Assembly: GCA_917880885.1 (NCBI GenBank)
Contig: OU862913.1
Span: forward strand, 29,521,286 to 29,585,285
DNA length: 64,000 nt
Source of the DNA: Limnephilus marmoratus
Taxonomy: Eukaryota; Arthropoda; Insecta; Trichoptera; Limnephilidae
Reading direction: 5' to 3'
Of the stretch, positions 54,813 through 64,000 are shown piece after piece. The notes below the pieces were generated by a model. That model saw only the letters and a list, made by a program, of their open reading frames with translations, searched no databases and had not been told where the DNA came from. How positions within the stretch are numbered: position 1 is the first letter of the stretch; every line of letters starts with the position of its first letter. Both the position numbers and the translations under genes were made by a program.

Positions 54813-55088
54813 CTGTTGCCATGCCTTCCACGTATTGTGGTTTCTTGTGGTTTCTGTCTCCGACCATGAGACAAGCATGCGGCAGGTATAGCAGCGCCAC
54901 ATACGGGCGAACTCCCCCGCCCAGTCCCAGTAGAGCGCCCCCGAGGGGCCCTCGGGTGACGCGGCACTGGACGTTGAGGCTCCTGCCGATGGTGTCGCCA
55001 AGTTTCTTCATGGAGGGGTTGGAGTCCGGAGAAGCAGGGTCGAGCAGGAGGTACACGTGCCAGCTGGCAGAAGGAGAAAAACCCAGCG
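54813..55088 (-). CDS. CENPN: CENP-N, second visible exon (beta-sheet core)
   Basis: Acceptor 'cacatttccag' lies above 55088; donor GTATAT starts at 54812. 276 nt, phase 1 at both ends. After the split Ala it reads LGFSPSASWHVYLLLDPASP, SMKKLGDTIGRSLNVQCRVT and RPYVALLYLPHACLMVGDRN. This aligns with the CENP-N central sheet (human ...KPTYVVYYSQTPYAFTSSSM). In vertebrate CENP-N this CENP-L-homology region helps contact nucleosomal DNA. Some transposon-like sequence flanks it, but the splice phases fit both neighbours exactly. Confidence 0.78.
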
Positions 55089-55171
55089 CTGGAAATGTGG
55101 AAGTAGATTGTTATGTTTTTTTTATTCATTGTTATTATAATATATTGTATTGTATTCTTTAAATTGTAGAT

Positions 55172-55324
55172 TTAACCGTTTCCCCGCGGCGGCTGACCTA
55201 AGTCATTTCATCAAGTGGCTCACACCGCGCGGCGGCTGACTTCAGTCATAAAAATAATATTAGAAAAAAATATGCCGCGTGGGGGCGACTGCTTAGGTAT
55301 ATTTTTTAGCGGTTAAAGGGTTAA
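55172..55324. mobile_element. Short TTAA MITE
   Basis: 153 bp between TTAA at 55172-55175 and 55321-55324. GC-rich 'ccgcgcggcggctgacttca' centre with internal repeats of GCGGCTGAC. Termini share TTAACC. Family not seen elsewhere here. Confidence 0.5.
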
Positions 55325-55554
55325 GACAGAAGATGCACTTTATCAGAATTGTTTATATTAGGTATATTTTTGTGTATTTTTCTATTATGGTCCTAAATTT
55401 CTATGTCTTTATTTTATCCCGCAATGACATAAATATTCTCACCATTATCAAATTTAAAAAAAAAGTAAATGTAAAAAGAACTCATTGACAAACTGATATC
55501 AATCAGTTTAACCCACCCGAATTTTCGCAAATATTCGCTTAAGTCTCAAACAAA

Positions 55555-55872
55555 ATGACATTTTACGAAAACTTTTGGCGTTATAACAATGAGCTCTATA
55601 CTTTGTTTAAGGAGCTAAACGTCGCAAAATTTATAAAACTGGGAAGACTTCGGTGGCTGGGTCATGTAGAGAGAATGACCAAGCATCAAGCACCAAAGTC
55701 CCTGCTGAACTCAAGGCCAATAGGGCGAAGGAGCCTGGGAAGACCAAGACTAAGATGGAGCGACAACGTCCTCAAAGACATATCTATCTTGGATCTTCTA
55801 AACTGGAGAGAGCTGGCACAAAACCGAGATGAGTGGAGGAAGATTCTTGAGGAGGCCAAGACCCACCGGTAG
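55555..55872 (+). mobile_element. LINE RT C-terminal fragment
   Basis: Open frame ending with KFIKLGRLRWLGHVERMTKH, GRRSLGRPRLRWSDNVLKDI and NRDEWRKILEEAKTHR plus stop. It is the classic LRWLGHVERM tail of RTE-like RTs, but a different family from 48877-49558. In a CENP-N intron, antisense to the gene. Confidence 0.8.
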
Positions 55873-55929
55873 AATAAGTGTTTTTTTTTTATAATCGGTG
55901 ATTTTAGTACCGTTTTCACATAAAAACAT

Positions 55930-56095
55930 CATGTGTGAGTCATTTTTACAATTTTTTTATGTTTGCATTATAAATTTTAATATATATTTGTAATAATACA
56001 ATTTGAAAGCAAATTTCATCACCTTTTAAAAACAGTTTTTAGTATTTAAATACGTTTAGAAATATTTCATTTATCGAGCTTTAATTGCAAAGATG
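55930..56095. mobile_element. TTAA-family B MITE fragment
   Basis: 'agcaaatttcatcacctttt' and 'agaaatatttcatttatcga' correspond to family B sequence near 12998-13070. No TTAA ends. Confidence 0.4.
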
Positions 56096-56203
56096 AAATA
56101 ATACAAAATTTTTATCAAATTTGACGGTTCATTAAGACAAAAAACCTACACAAAGGTGATAGACCCAAGTGGTTAATATTTGGAGTACTGAAAACCAACA
56201 CAC

Positions 56204-56428
56204 CTTTGAGACGCAGGTTATGAAGCTGCCCCATGTGCGGGCTCTTCGTAACCGCGGCGAGAGCCTCGGCAAGCGCGGGGGCGGTGATGCGTCGCCCCGT
56301 CGCCTCCAGTAGACGATTCGCCCGCCTTAGCGTGTATGGACCCAACTCGCGTGAGGCATGCTCGCGCAGATCAGGCAAGGTGAAGCGACGCAAGGTCTTG
56401 TCCAACTCTATGCGTAGAATGTCATCAT
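56204..56428 (-). CDS. CENPN: CENP-N, first visible exon (N-terminal helical domain)
   Basis: The acceptor 'atattttggtttcag' lies above 56428 and the donor GTGTGT begins at 56203. 225 nt, phase 1 at both ends. After two bases of a split codon it reads DDILRIELDKTLRRFTLPDL, REHASRELGPYTLRRANRLL and EATGRRITAPALAEALAAVT, closing SPHMGQLHNLRLK. This matches the pyrin-like N-terminal domain of CENP-N (human ...IKRTILKIPMNELTTIL ... VWDVFQMSK), which touches the CENP-A RG loop and nucleosomal DNA in vertebrates. The upstream exon should hold only the start codon and a few residues; I could not find it in 56,429-64,000. Confidence 0.78.
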
Positions 56429-56446
56429 CTGAAACCAAAATATAAA

Positions 56447-56553
56447 AAGGAGCTAAACATCACAAAATATTTAAAACTGGGAAGACTTGGGTGGCTGGGT
56501 CATGTGGAGAGAATGACCGAGCATCAATCACCAAAGTCCCTGCTGAACTCAAG
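56447..56553 (+). mobile_element. LINE fragment, left half of a split copy
   Basis: 'aaggagctaaacatcacaaa' to 'cctgctgaactcaagacc' is about 90% identical to 55601-55710. It stops where the related copy at 59213-59370 begins, so the two look like halves of one insertion. Confidence 0.65.
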
Positions 56554-56711
56554 ACCGTGTTACATAAAAGTATTTGTAACAAGGTGTGTGCACCCTCTTA
56601 TGCACACTTTATTTATGGTTTCGGTGTGTGGCACCTCCAGTGCTTGCCCATCGACATTTGGGCATTGATAATATTACGAGCCCTGCAATATTTTAGAATG
56701 GAACAGTTATC

Positions 56712-57110
56712 AATCTCTACATATTATAAATTAAAGTCCTCCGTGTCGTCTGTCTGTCTGTTCGCGATAAACTCGAAAACTACTGAACGGATTTTCATGC
56801 GGTTTTCACCAATAGATAGAGTGTTTCGTAAGGAAGGTTTAGGTATGTAATTTGTCAAGGATTTGTGTAAATTGGTTGAAACAATGATAATTGTTAGAAG
56901 TGTCGGAAAAAGTAAAGCCGCCTGGTAGCTTTCATCGAAAACACTGCCTAATATCCTTTGGGGATATAACAAAACAATTCATAGTGGGATATTCCTCTTT
57001 TATAGATCTACAAAAAAGTCCGTGAAGGCATATATCTATCTTTTACGGAGAGCTTACTATACCCATTCTATCTTCTAAAAAAATGGTCACATACATTGCG
57101 GTAATTGAAA
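56712..57110 (+). mobile_element. Helitron-like fragment
   Basis: Begins A|TCTCTACATATTATAAAT and follows one arm of the palindrome in 30638-31821 as far as 'tatacccattctatcttct'. The 3' end (hairpin and CTAG) is not found before the hAT insertion. Confidence 0.5.
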
Positions 57111-57164
57111 AGTTATTTAGACGGATACAGTATTAAGCCTTATTAACTTAAATACGTTAGTCAC

Positions 57165-58235
57165 CAGAGGCGGCCCGTGACAAAATTTGCCGGCAGTGCA
57201 TTTCACAAAAAATGGTAACATTAATACGGGAAAATATAATTAATTGATTCACAGATTCGCGAAAACCAACATCAAGTTGTAATCGTATACCTATCAACTC
57301 GATCCAACAAACTAAATTGCAATATGTTATGTATATGTACTGGGAGTATGAATGTTCATTAACTTTTCCGTAAAATAAAGGCTATCGTTTACACAACTTT
57401 CACTTCACAATTTATCATCAACCACGAAAAAAAAATGTGTTCAAGCGATCACATTCCCAAAGCCAAGACGCTTTCGAATATTTAATACTTTGTTTTAAAA
57501 ACTCTATTCATAGTTTTTTTTCCCTTAACCTTACTTGTATTATATTTAGCAAAGCTTTTGGAGAGCCATTATTTTTCAAAAACAATTTATTCTCAAATGA
57601 AATTCGGTTGCTTTTGAAAAAATCGACGTTAATCGCAATGTTTTCATCACCACTCATTTTTAAATAAGTTTTTTACAGAGCAAAACTAGCGAAAACCATT
57701 AAAAATGTGTCAATAGTGATCAGTGATCTGCCAAATGCTTGATTTCGCCGCCCGGTGCGATGGTAGAGCTAATACATAACATTGTCAATTAGTTGAAAAT
57801 TCGTTATTCCTTACTAAGTCATTCCAAACGTTCGGTAACATAGAACGCATGTTAAAGGTTTTGTCATAAACCAGAATGCTTCTGCGCATGTGCGCCGCTA
57901 GTGCACGAGCGTGTCATATATCTTCCCTTATGTCTTGCCCATTTCACGGTTCCAGCCCCTGTAGACTGTCCCAGTAGAAATATCACTTCATGTGACGTCA
58001 CGTCTCGGCACAACGGAAGATGCACGCATTGCTTTTTCGTATGCGCCGATGCGAGTTTAGTACGGAGTCTAGTACAAAAGTTAATTGGTAAGGATATTAT
58101 AACGAATTGGCGGTAATTTTTCGTGAATGAATGTTACAAATTTACACTTTTACACGTTGTCGATGTTTGTACGAATTTACACTTTTGAAGTTGGCAGTGC
58201 ATTGCACAAATGCACTAAGGCAGGGGCCGCCACTG
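57165..58235. mobile_element. Non-autonomous hAT element
   Basis: Perfect 8-bp duplication TTAGTCAC (57157-57164, 58236-58243). Termini CAGAGGCGGCCCGTG and GGGGCCGCCACTG. Subterminal 'ggcagtgcatt' repeats at both ends (57190 and 58191). No transposase frame. Confidence 0.8.
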
Positions 58236-58283
58236 TTAGTCACCCCAAGCATTTCATGCACATTATTATAATCTTTCACACCA

Positions 58284-58435
58284 TCTCTACGTATTATAAA
58301 TTAAAGTCCTCCGAGGCATCTGTCTGTCTCTTCGCGATAAACTCAAAGACGGCGGTGGTTATAAAGGTTGGATAACCAACCAGTATATGACGTTGTGTTT
58401 TATTAGCCACAGCAACGCGTGGCCGGGTTAGCTAG
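58284..58435 (+). mobile_element. Minimal Helitron-like element
   Basis: 152 bp starting A|TCTCTACGTATTATAAAT and ending with hairpin GCCAC-AGCAACGC-GTGGC, 11 bases, then CTAG|T. Shows the 5'-TC, 3' hairpin, CTRR and A/T insertion-site pattern in full. Confidence 0.65.
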
Positions 58436-58889
58436 TCCTGGACAAATTCAAATCGGCAGATTTGAAAAGAGAGCTTGTTATTCTTTGTGTCACAGCCGAG
58501 AGCTCAGGGCAGTCCTCTCGACCGCAACACGACGGATCCTTTTTGAAGATCGCTACGATTGTGATTGTGAACCTTGGACAGCATACTCGTCATCTTGAGA
58601 GCTGACTGGAGGGTCCTTTTGGCTGGGAGTCATTTCTCTGGAGTCCCGCCTTTCTCACATGATGTGAGGTTCGTTTCACAAAAGAAGATTTCACCATGCG
58701 TCATTTCAACTTACCATGGTATCAAAATGAACTATTTAAACCTAAGCAAGCCCAAGCCAGACAGCCTTAGTTTCAGGAAGTCACCTTTTAGTCTAATATA
58801 TATTTTTGTATTTCTAATACCTTCTTTTCTTTGAAAATCATTAACCTATTCCTTACATCTGCCATGCGAGTCATTTTCGCTCATAATAA

Positions 58890-59132
58890 TTTATAATAAA
58901 CACAATTAAATAACTTTGTTTCAATTCCACTTTATTATTTTTTTGATCCGACCGGTTTCGGTTCGTACTGAACCTTCCTCGGGGGTGAATAAAAATATAT
59001 TGAGAAAAATATATCCTCAATATATTTTTATTCACCCCTGAGGAAGGTTCAGTACGAACCGAAACCGGTCGGATTAAAAAAATAATAAAGTAGAATTGAA
59101 ACAAAGTTATTTAATTGTGTTTATTATAATTA
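58890..59132. mobile_element. 243-bp near-perfect palindrome with hammerhead-like arms
   Basis: The arm 58890-59005 is repeated in reverse complement at 59015-59132 with few differences. Each arm holds 'ggttcagtacgaaccgaaac'. The right arm has a full CTGAGGA (59038-59044) ... GAAA (59061-59064) core, whereas the left arm has a mutated CCGAGGA. Probably two inverted pseudo-LTRs of a Penelope-like element. Confidence 0.65.
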
Positions 59133-59212
59133 TGTATTCCCACAAAGTGTTTGCTACATGTCAAGACATAATAATTTACCTTGTACATTGTTCCCACCTC
59201 ATCCTTGGTAAC

Positions 59213-59370
59213 AACAGATAGGGCGAAGGAGCCTGGGAAGGTCAAGATTAAGATGGAGCGACAACATCCTCAAAGATATATCTACCTTGGAGCTTCTAAA
59301 CTGGAGAGAGCTGGCACAAAACCCACATGAGGAGGCCAAGACCCACCAGGGGTTGTAGAGCCAAGGGCGA
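59213..59370 (+). mobile_element. LINE fragment, right half of a split copy
   Basis: 'gggcgaaggagcctgggaag' to 'gaggccaagacccaccaggg' continues the RT tail whose first part is at 56447-56553. A 24-base deletion and a 'gatgataatgatgactg' tail follow. Confidence 0.6.
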
Positions 59371-59821
59371 TGATAATGATGACTGTATAAAAAAATGAAT
59401 GTTTCTTTGTTTGTCCCTTATGTGTTACTAAACCATTCATCCGATTGTGACGAAACTTTGGGAATTTGATGTGCGCATTCCTGCGATTGTTTCTATATAC
59501 AGGGTGTCCGGGGGTAAAGTGCATTAACTTCGGGAGGTGATTCTACATTATGGTAGGAGTAAAAAAAGATTAACTACTTTTTCTGTAATTCCAACTTTTT
59601 TTTCCCATACAAAAAGAGATACCTACTAAAAATCCTTAGTGTAAGGTACTTACCCAACAAAGTTGCTGCCCAACAATAATTCAATGACAAAATTACGTAC
59701 AAATAAACACAATTTTTACAGTTAGGCAAGTCTACAACTAAATAAACAAAAGTAAGCCTGAAAAAAACACGCACTGCACGAAGTGCTCCTTTAAGTCAGT
59801 CTTAATAAATATGCACTAGAT

Positions 59822-60861
59822 CAAGGGCGGATCCAGGATTTTTTTCTGGGGGGGGCACAAGGGGCGGACGGGCAAAAAAATCAACAATTACTGTTAGGAT
59901 TTTTTTTCTGGGGGGGGCACAAGGGGCGGACGGGCAAAAAAATTAACAATTACTGTTATAAATAAACTTAACCCTTCGAATAATAAGAAAATAATTTTCT
60001 GTCAACTTTTGCCTGTCAAGGTAGGTTTGCGCGAAAAATTCCTGGTTCTTCCCATGCATTTTAAATGTTCCTATTTATTGTTTTTTTTTAAGGTTTTTGC
60101 AAAAATAAAAATTGTTCTAAAATTTAGATAAAATAATCTTTCCGATGTGTTTATTAGAAATCATAATTTTTGTTTCTAAATATTAAAATTTTAATATTGA
60201 AAATGTAAATTGGCTAAAAAATGCAAATTTGAATTAAAGTAATTAAAATAGAATAAACTTCAAATTTTTAATTCAGATTCCATTTCTAAACAAAATTTGT
60301 AAAAAAACTGTCACCTCACTTTTTATCACTTTCATACAATTTTATTTAAAATTAAATGTGGGTTACGTCACAAATAGGCGCAAAATTTAACCGTCGCTTT
60401 TGATCAGGTTTGTAAAATATCTGAACAACCTAGTTCATATAATTCTAAGACAATGAGAAGCATTATTTCTTTCCGTATCTACATAAAAGAAATCACAAAT
60501 ATTCACATTACAGAAAGAGAGATATCTAACTTTTAATAATGCACGGTCGCTCTGGGACAATCTGGGTCTCCTGTTATTATAACGGCATATGATGTTTTGG
60601 GACAACTTGGGTCTCCTGTGATTAAACGGGTTAAAGTAAATACTTCAAGTTTATTTTTACAAGTTCAAGCATGTTTAGGAAGGTTTATGAAAGTGTCAAA
60701 ACAATACAAAAATTATAAATGTTTAATAAAGACAGTTTTTGCTTCCAAGTATGTACTGTAATGGAATCTCCACAGTACACAAAAATACCGTCTGGGGGGG
60801 GGCACGAGTCCCCGTGCCCCCCCCCCCCCCCCACCCCCCCCCCCCCCTAAATCCGCCCTTG
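59822..60861. mobile_element. Non-autonomous hAT element with G/C runs
   Basis: Perfect 8-bp duplication CACTAGAT (59814-59821, 60862-60869). Termini CAAGGGCGGATCCAGG and ATCCGCCCTTG. Subterminal G-runs at the left (59851, 59911) and a long C-run at the right (60818-60847). Contains a nested TTAA MITE. Confidence 0.8.
59968..60634. mobile_element. TTAA-family C MITE
   Basis: TTAA at 59968-59971 and 60631-60634. Termini TTAACCCTTCGAATA and GATTAAACGGGTTAA. Near-identical copy at 62098-62771. Confidence 0.75.
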
Positions 60862-61249
60862 CACTAGATAAAGTCACATTAAATCAACAAGTTTTGACTA
60901 ATAACAATAATTTTTTTATAGAGAAAAACTCGTACGCGAATAAAATTGTTACATTAGAATTCAACACCGACACTGAGCGCTTGGAGCGGGGATTCGACAA
61001 TATATTATAATATAATATATTAAATGAAAAAACACACGTTGAAAAACACCACTTTTTATTAGAATTAATATTTAACAGCCAACCAGGTTTCACATAGCTC
61101 AAGCTTCATCAGGGTATATTATATCAACTAAAGATAAATAGTGTAAATGTGTTAGTGTTAATGTAAATTTTAATCCTCTTTCTGGCACCAATGGGGTGTT
61201 GCCTATTCTATTGCTAGCTCTTTCACTCATTCTCTTAATTTCTTTTATA

Positions 61250-61632
61250 CAACGTGTCCGGAAACTCGTAGTACAAGCGGGAAACTGGTGAATCTACATC
61301 ACGTAGAGAACCCAAAAAACTTATTTTTTTCGGTCTGAGCATTTCGATTTTAATATTATTTTTTTTCTATTTTTCTATTTTTTCGGCAACTAAAGGGTTA
61401 AAAAAAATTTTGAGCCCGGTTTACCCTTCGATACATTTTATAAGACATTACACAGCTGAAATCAACCCCCTAGTGAAAATTTTTTTCAAATTTAACCAAA
61501 AAAAATCCAACTTCGGACCCGATTTACTCGAAAACGAAAGCTCAAATCAAAAAAGTTATATCACAAATCGACTCCGAATTTGATGTACATTTACCAGTTT
61601 CCCGCTTGTACTACGAGTTTCCGGACACCGTG
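61250..61632. mobile_element. Foldback Tc1/mariner-type MITE
   Basis: TA on both sides (61248-61249, 61633-61634). About 53-bp inverted termini starting CAACGTGTCCGGAAACTCGT, with mate ending 'gagtttccggacaccgtg'. No coding. Confidence 0.75.
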
Positions 61633-61798
61633 TATATGTGTCTGTACATAGACATCCAAATTTAATAGACGAGAACATAGAGACGAGGGGTAAAACCCAA
61701 CTATGGGGGACGAAGAGGGGGAAGATGACTGTGATTCGTTAAAAAAATCAATCTGACAGTATATAGGCATCTCGCTTTATAATATCACCATTTAGTTC

Positions 61799-61946
61799 TT
61801 AACCTTTTAAATGCCTATATGTAGGAGTGTAGGTGTGAACAGCAGGCCATGAATTGTTAATCAAAATAAATCATTTTTAAATCTTATTTTTAAAAATAAA
61901 AACATTACACCTTGAAAGGATATATTATGACTTAGCGAAAATCTTG

Positions 61947-61978
<32 letters not shown>

Positions 61979-62101
61979 TATTAAATTAAAAATAAAATCT
62001 TGCTCAAAGAATAGCGAGATGGCTCGCTATTTTTCTATGGCCGGCCTGCTGGGCACGGCCAAGAATGCGAGAAATCTCGCTCTTGGCACAGAAGCGGTTA
62101 A
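61799..62101. mobile_element. TTAA-family D MITE
   Basis: TTAA at 61799-61802 and 62098-62101. Starts TTAACCTTTTAAATGCC, ends TTGGCACAGAAGCGGTTAA. Centre has an A-run of about 35 bases and inverted 'gcgagat'/'atctcgc' motifs. Shares its right TTAA with the next element. Confidence 0.65.
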
Positions 62102-62771
62102 CCCTTCGAAAATAAGAAAATAATTTTCTGTCAAATTTTGCCTGTCAAGGTTTGCGCGCAAAATTCCTGGTTCTTCCCATGCATTTTAAATGTTCCTATT
62201 TATTGTTTTTTTTTAATGCTTTTGCAAAAACAAAAATTGTTCTAAAATCTAGATAAAATAATCTTTCCGGTGTGTTTATTAGAAATCAAAATTTTTGTTT
62301 CTAAATATTAAAATTTTAATATTGGAAATTTAAATTGGCTAAAAAATGCATGCCTGCGAATATTCGAATTAAAGTAATTAAAATAGAATAAACTTAAAAT
62401 TTTAAATACAGATTCCTTTTCTAAATAAAATTTGTAATAAAACTGTCACCTCACTTTTTATCACTTTCATACAATTTTATTTTTAAATTAAATGTGTGAT
62501 ACGTCACAAATTGGCGAAAAATTAAACCGTCACTTTTGATCGGGTTTGTAAAATATCTGAAAAACCTAGCTCATATAATTCTAAGACAATGAGAAGCATT
62601 ATTTCATTCCGTTTCTAACATAAAAGAAATCACAAATATTCGCATGACAGGAAGAGAGATATCTAAATTTTAATAATGCACTGTCGCTCTGGGACAATCT
62701 GGGTCTCCTGTTATTATAACGGCATATGATGTTTTGGGACAACTTGGGTCTCCTGTGATTAGACGGGTTAA
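62098..62771. mobile_element. TTAA-family C MITE, second copy
   Basis: TTAA at 62098-62101 and 62768-62771. Very similar to 59968-60634 throughout ('ctcgctctgggacaatctgg'-type right end). Confidence 0.75.
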
Positions 62772-63385
62772 AAGCAAAATCTGATTCTAAATAGACCTTT
62801 TTACATTTTTTACATGGGAGCGCAAATTGCTCGCCACGTTATTAACATATTTGCGAAGTCCAAATACGGCAGAGTAAAGTTCGCCACTTTTCGCAGAGGA
62901 ATATTTTGTTGCCGTATTTAGTTAAGACACTTTTACAAATGTTTCATAATTTACTTACCCCTGTAACCAGCGACGAGCACACTGGAGAACCGCCCACATT
63001 CATTATGATCGACATATTTTAGGGTGTAATGTATAGCACAAACTACCATTTTTGCCGTGTTATTTCGTAAAATGTACGATGAGAGCTCGACGCTGGTCCG
63101 GACAAGAATGATGACGTCACATTTTTTAGGTCCTGGCGAGGCTCTCGCTAGCCCGGCCGGTTCCAATGGAACCGGTATGGGGAGGGGGAAATAATACGCT
63201 TTTATCACTTAGGGCAGGTCTATATATATTCATATGTCTATGGTCTGTATCTATTTATCTTTAGCTGATGTAATAAGCCCTGATGAAGCTTGAGCTAAGC
63301 GAAACCTGGTTGGCTGTCAAATATTAATTCTAATAAAAAGTGGTGTTTTACAAAGTGTGTTTTTTCATTTAATATATAATACTCT

Positions 63386-64000
63386 TTTCATGAGCTAAGT
63401 ATCGAAACCACGTTAGCAATGCATAAATCGGTGAACCGCCACACGCCTGTATACAAATGTAAAAAAAATGGGAACTTCATATTGCTCGGGTGGTCAAAAG
63501 AGCAAATTCAATTAACATACTTAATCATGAAACCTTCCTTGACTTAACACCAGACATTTATTGAGAAGAAATGGAACTTTTGCATCTTTTAACATCTCCA
63601 CCGACATAAATAGTTGTTTCTTGTGTTGAAGCCAAGTGTTATTTTTAATAATTTTGCATATTAACCCATTGGCCACAAACCCCGACAGCCTGCCGGGTGT
63701 GCGACTCAGGTACTTAACCACAAACCCCGGCACGCTGACGGGCTAGAGTAGGTACGTCAAAAAACAGAAAACGAGCACAATAGTGACATTTTTTAATAAA
63801 ATTTTAAATGCCGAACACTCTGTAGATAATTAATCATTAATTTCATAGAATTGGCAATAATATGTTTCTTATGTTTTTTCCCTGTTATTTGTGTTCCAAG
63901 TTTTGTATGCAGCCAGCCGCCATTTAATTTCTTCGAAATTGCGAGTGGTTCTAGGCTTTTGGTAGTGACCCTGAACGTCCCTGATTGCTTTGAGGACTAT
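63386..64000. other. No gene recognised; possible TTAA element edge
   Basis: At 63662 there is TTAACCCATTGGCCACAAAC, then a second 'cttaaccacaaaccccggca' at 63713, with 'cgggctagag' after it. This looks like the edge of another TTAA element, but its other end is not visible. The last 280 bases are AT-rich without a supported exon. Confidence 0.4.

Larger units (their letters stand above)
59500..61000. mobile_element. Tc1/mariner-type MITE, second copy, with nested elements
   Basis: Starts TA|CAGGGTGTCCGGGGGTAAAG and follows 38117 onward to 59821, then continues at 60862-60998 in register with 38829-38960. The gap is the hAT element 59822-60861. The right terminus is lost. Confidence 0.7.
61647..63242. 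mobile_element. CATAGACAT-family DNA transposon with two nested TTAA elements
   Basis: Termini CATAGACATCC and ATATGTCTATG. The flanks share GTCTGTA. Sequence breaks at 61799 ('tagttcTTAA') and resumes at 62768 (TTAAaagcaaaatctg), in exact register with 1893-1921 of the first copy. Confidence 0.75.
61015..63385. mobile_element. Inverted-repeat (Penelope-like) element enclosing several insertions
   Basis: The arm 61015-61130 ('caccactttttattagaatt', 'aacagccaaccaggtttcac') recurs in reverse complement at 63265-63385. Each arm carries a CTGATGA ... GAAA core (minus 61113-61089, plus 63280-63304). All that lies between is later insertions: 61250-61632 and 61647-63242 with their nested TTAA elements. 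Confidence 0.55.

Noticed and set aside
51891..55088. Exons at 54813-55088 and 51891-52135 both begin CGCTGGG(C/T)TT and have the same phase, suggesting mutually exclusive exons.
   Set aside because: Their proteins cover different, consecutive parts of CENP-N (beta-sheet core, then the following helix and linker), so both are needed. The shared first bases are probably coincidence.
57901..58116. 71-codon open frame with several Cys residues.
   Set aside because: Entirely within the hAT element at 57165-58235. No family resemblance and no splice context.

Overview
This is a window of an insect nuclear genome, most probably a moth or butterfly. It is AT-rich, its genes are split by canonical GT-AG introns, there is no operon structure, and mobile elements make up most of the DNA. 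The coding evidence is limited to two conserved genes. Lepidoptera is an inference from the gene content (a CENP-N homologue, which flies are thought to lack) and from the mix of mariner, hAT, TTAA-type, Helitron, Penelope-like and tRNA-SINE sequence. I cannot name a species.

Region 1 (about 1-17,050, + strand) is the 3' part of a CNNM/unextended-type magnesium transporter gene. Nine constitutive exons (3344 to 15447) join in one frame: 411 codons plus a stop. They encode the end of CBS1, all of CBS2, the cyclic-nucleotide-binding-like domain and a short Ser/Pro-rich tail. A tenth, optional exon (7613-7831) keeps the frame but carries a TGA just before its donor site. The 5' exons (signal peptide, DUF21 membrane domain, start of CBS1) lie upstream of the window. 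The introns are full of SINE, LINE, MITE and mariner insertions, several lying within tens of bases of splice sites. The 3' UTR holds a long array of hairpin-forming tandem repeats.

Region 2 (about 17,050-48,290) has no gene I can support. It consists of TTAA-flanked MITEs, two simple tandem arrays, LINE fragments, a decayed YqaJ-nuclease gene, a solo Copia-type LTR, Helitron-like and hAT elements, a piggyBac C-terminal remnant, a Jockey-like reverse transcriptase with a long open frame, and an internally deleted mariner.

Region 3 (48,291-56,428, - strand) carries four exons of a gene whose product aligns by eye over nearly its whole length with the kinetochore protein CENP-N. The stop codon is in the window. 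The first coding exon was not found.

Region 4 (56,429-64,000) is a stack of transposons inserted into one another, with target-site duplications visible at most levels.

Three features cut across these regions. (i) Three unrelated-looking Penelope-like repeat families each carry a hammerhead-ribozyme-like core (CTGANGA, hairpin, GAAA, then a palindromic mini-stem). (ii) TTAA-flanked elements repeatedly abut and share a single TTAA. (iii) One SINE family and a LINE share the same 3'-terminal hairpin, which points to parasitic mobilisation of the SINE.
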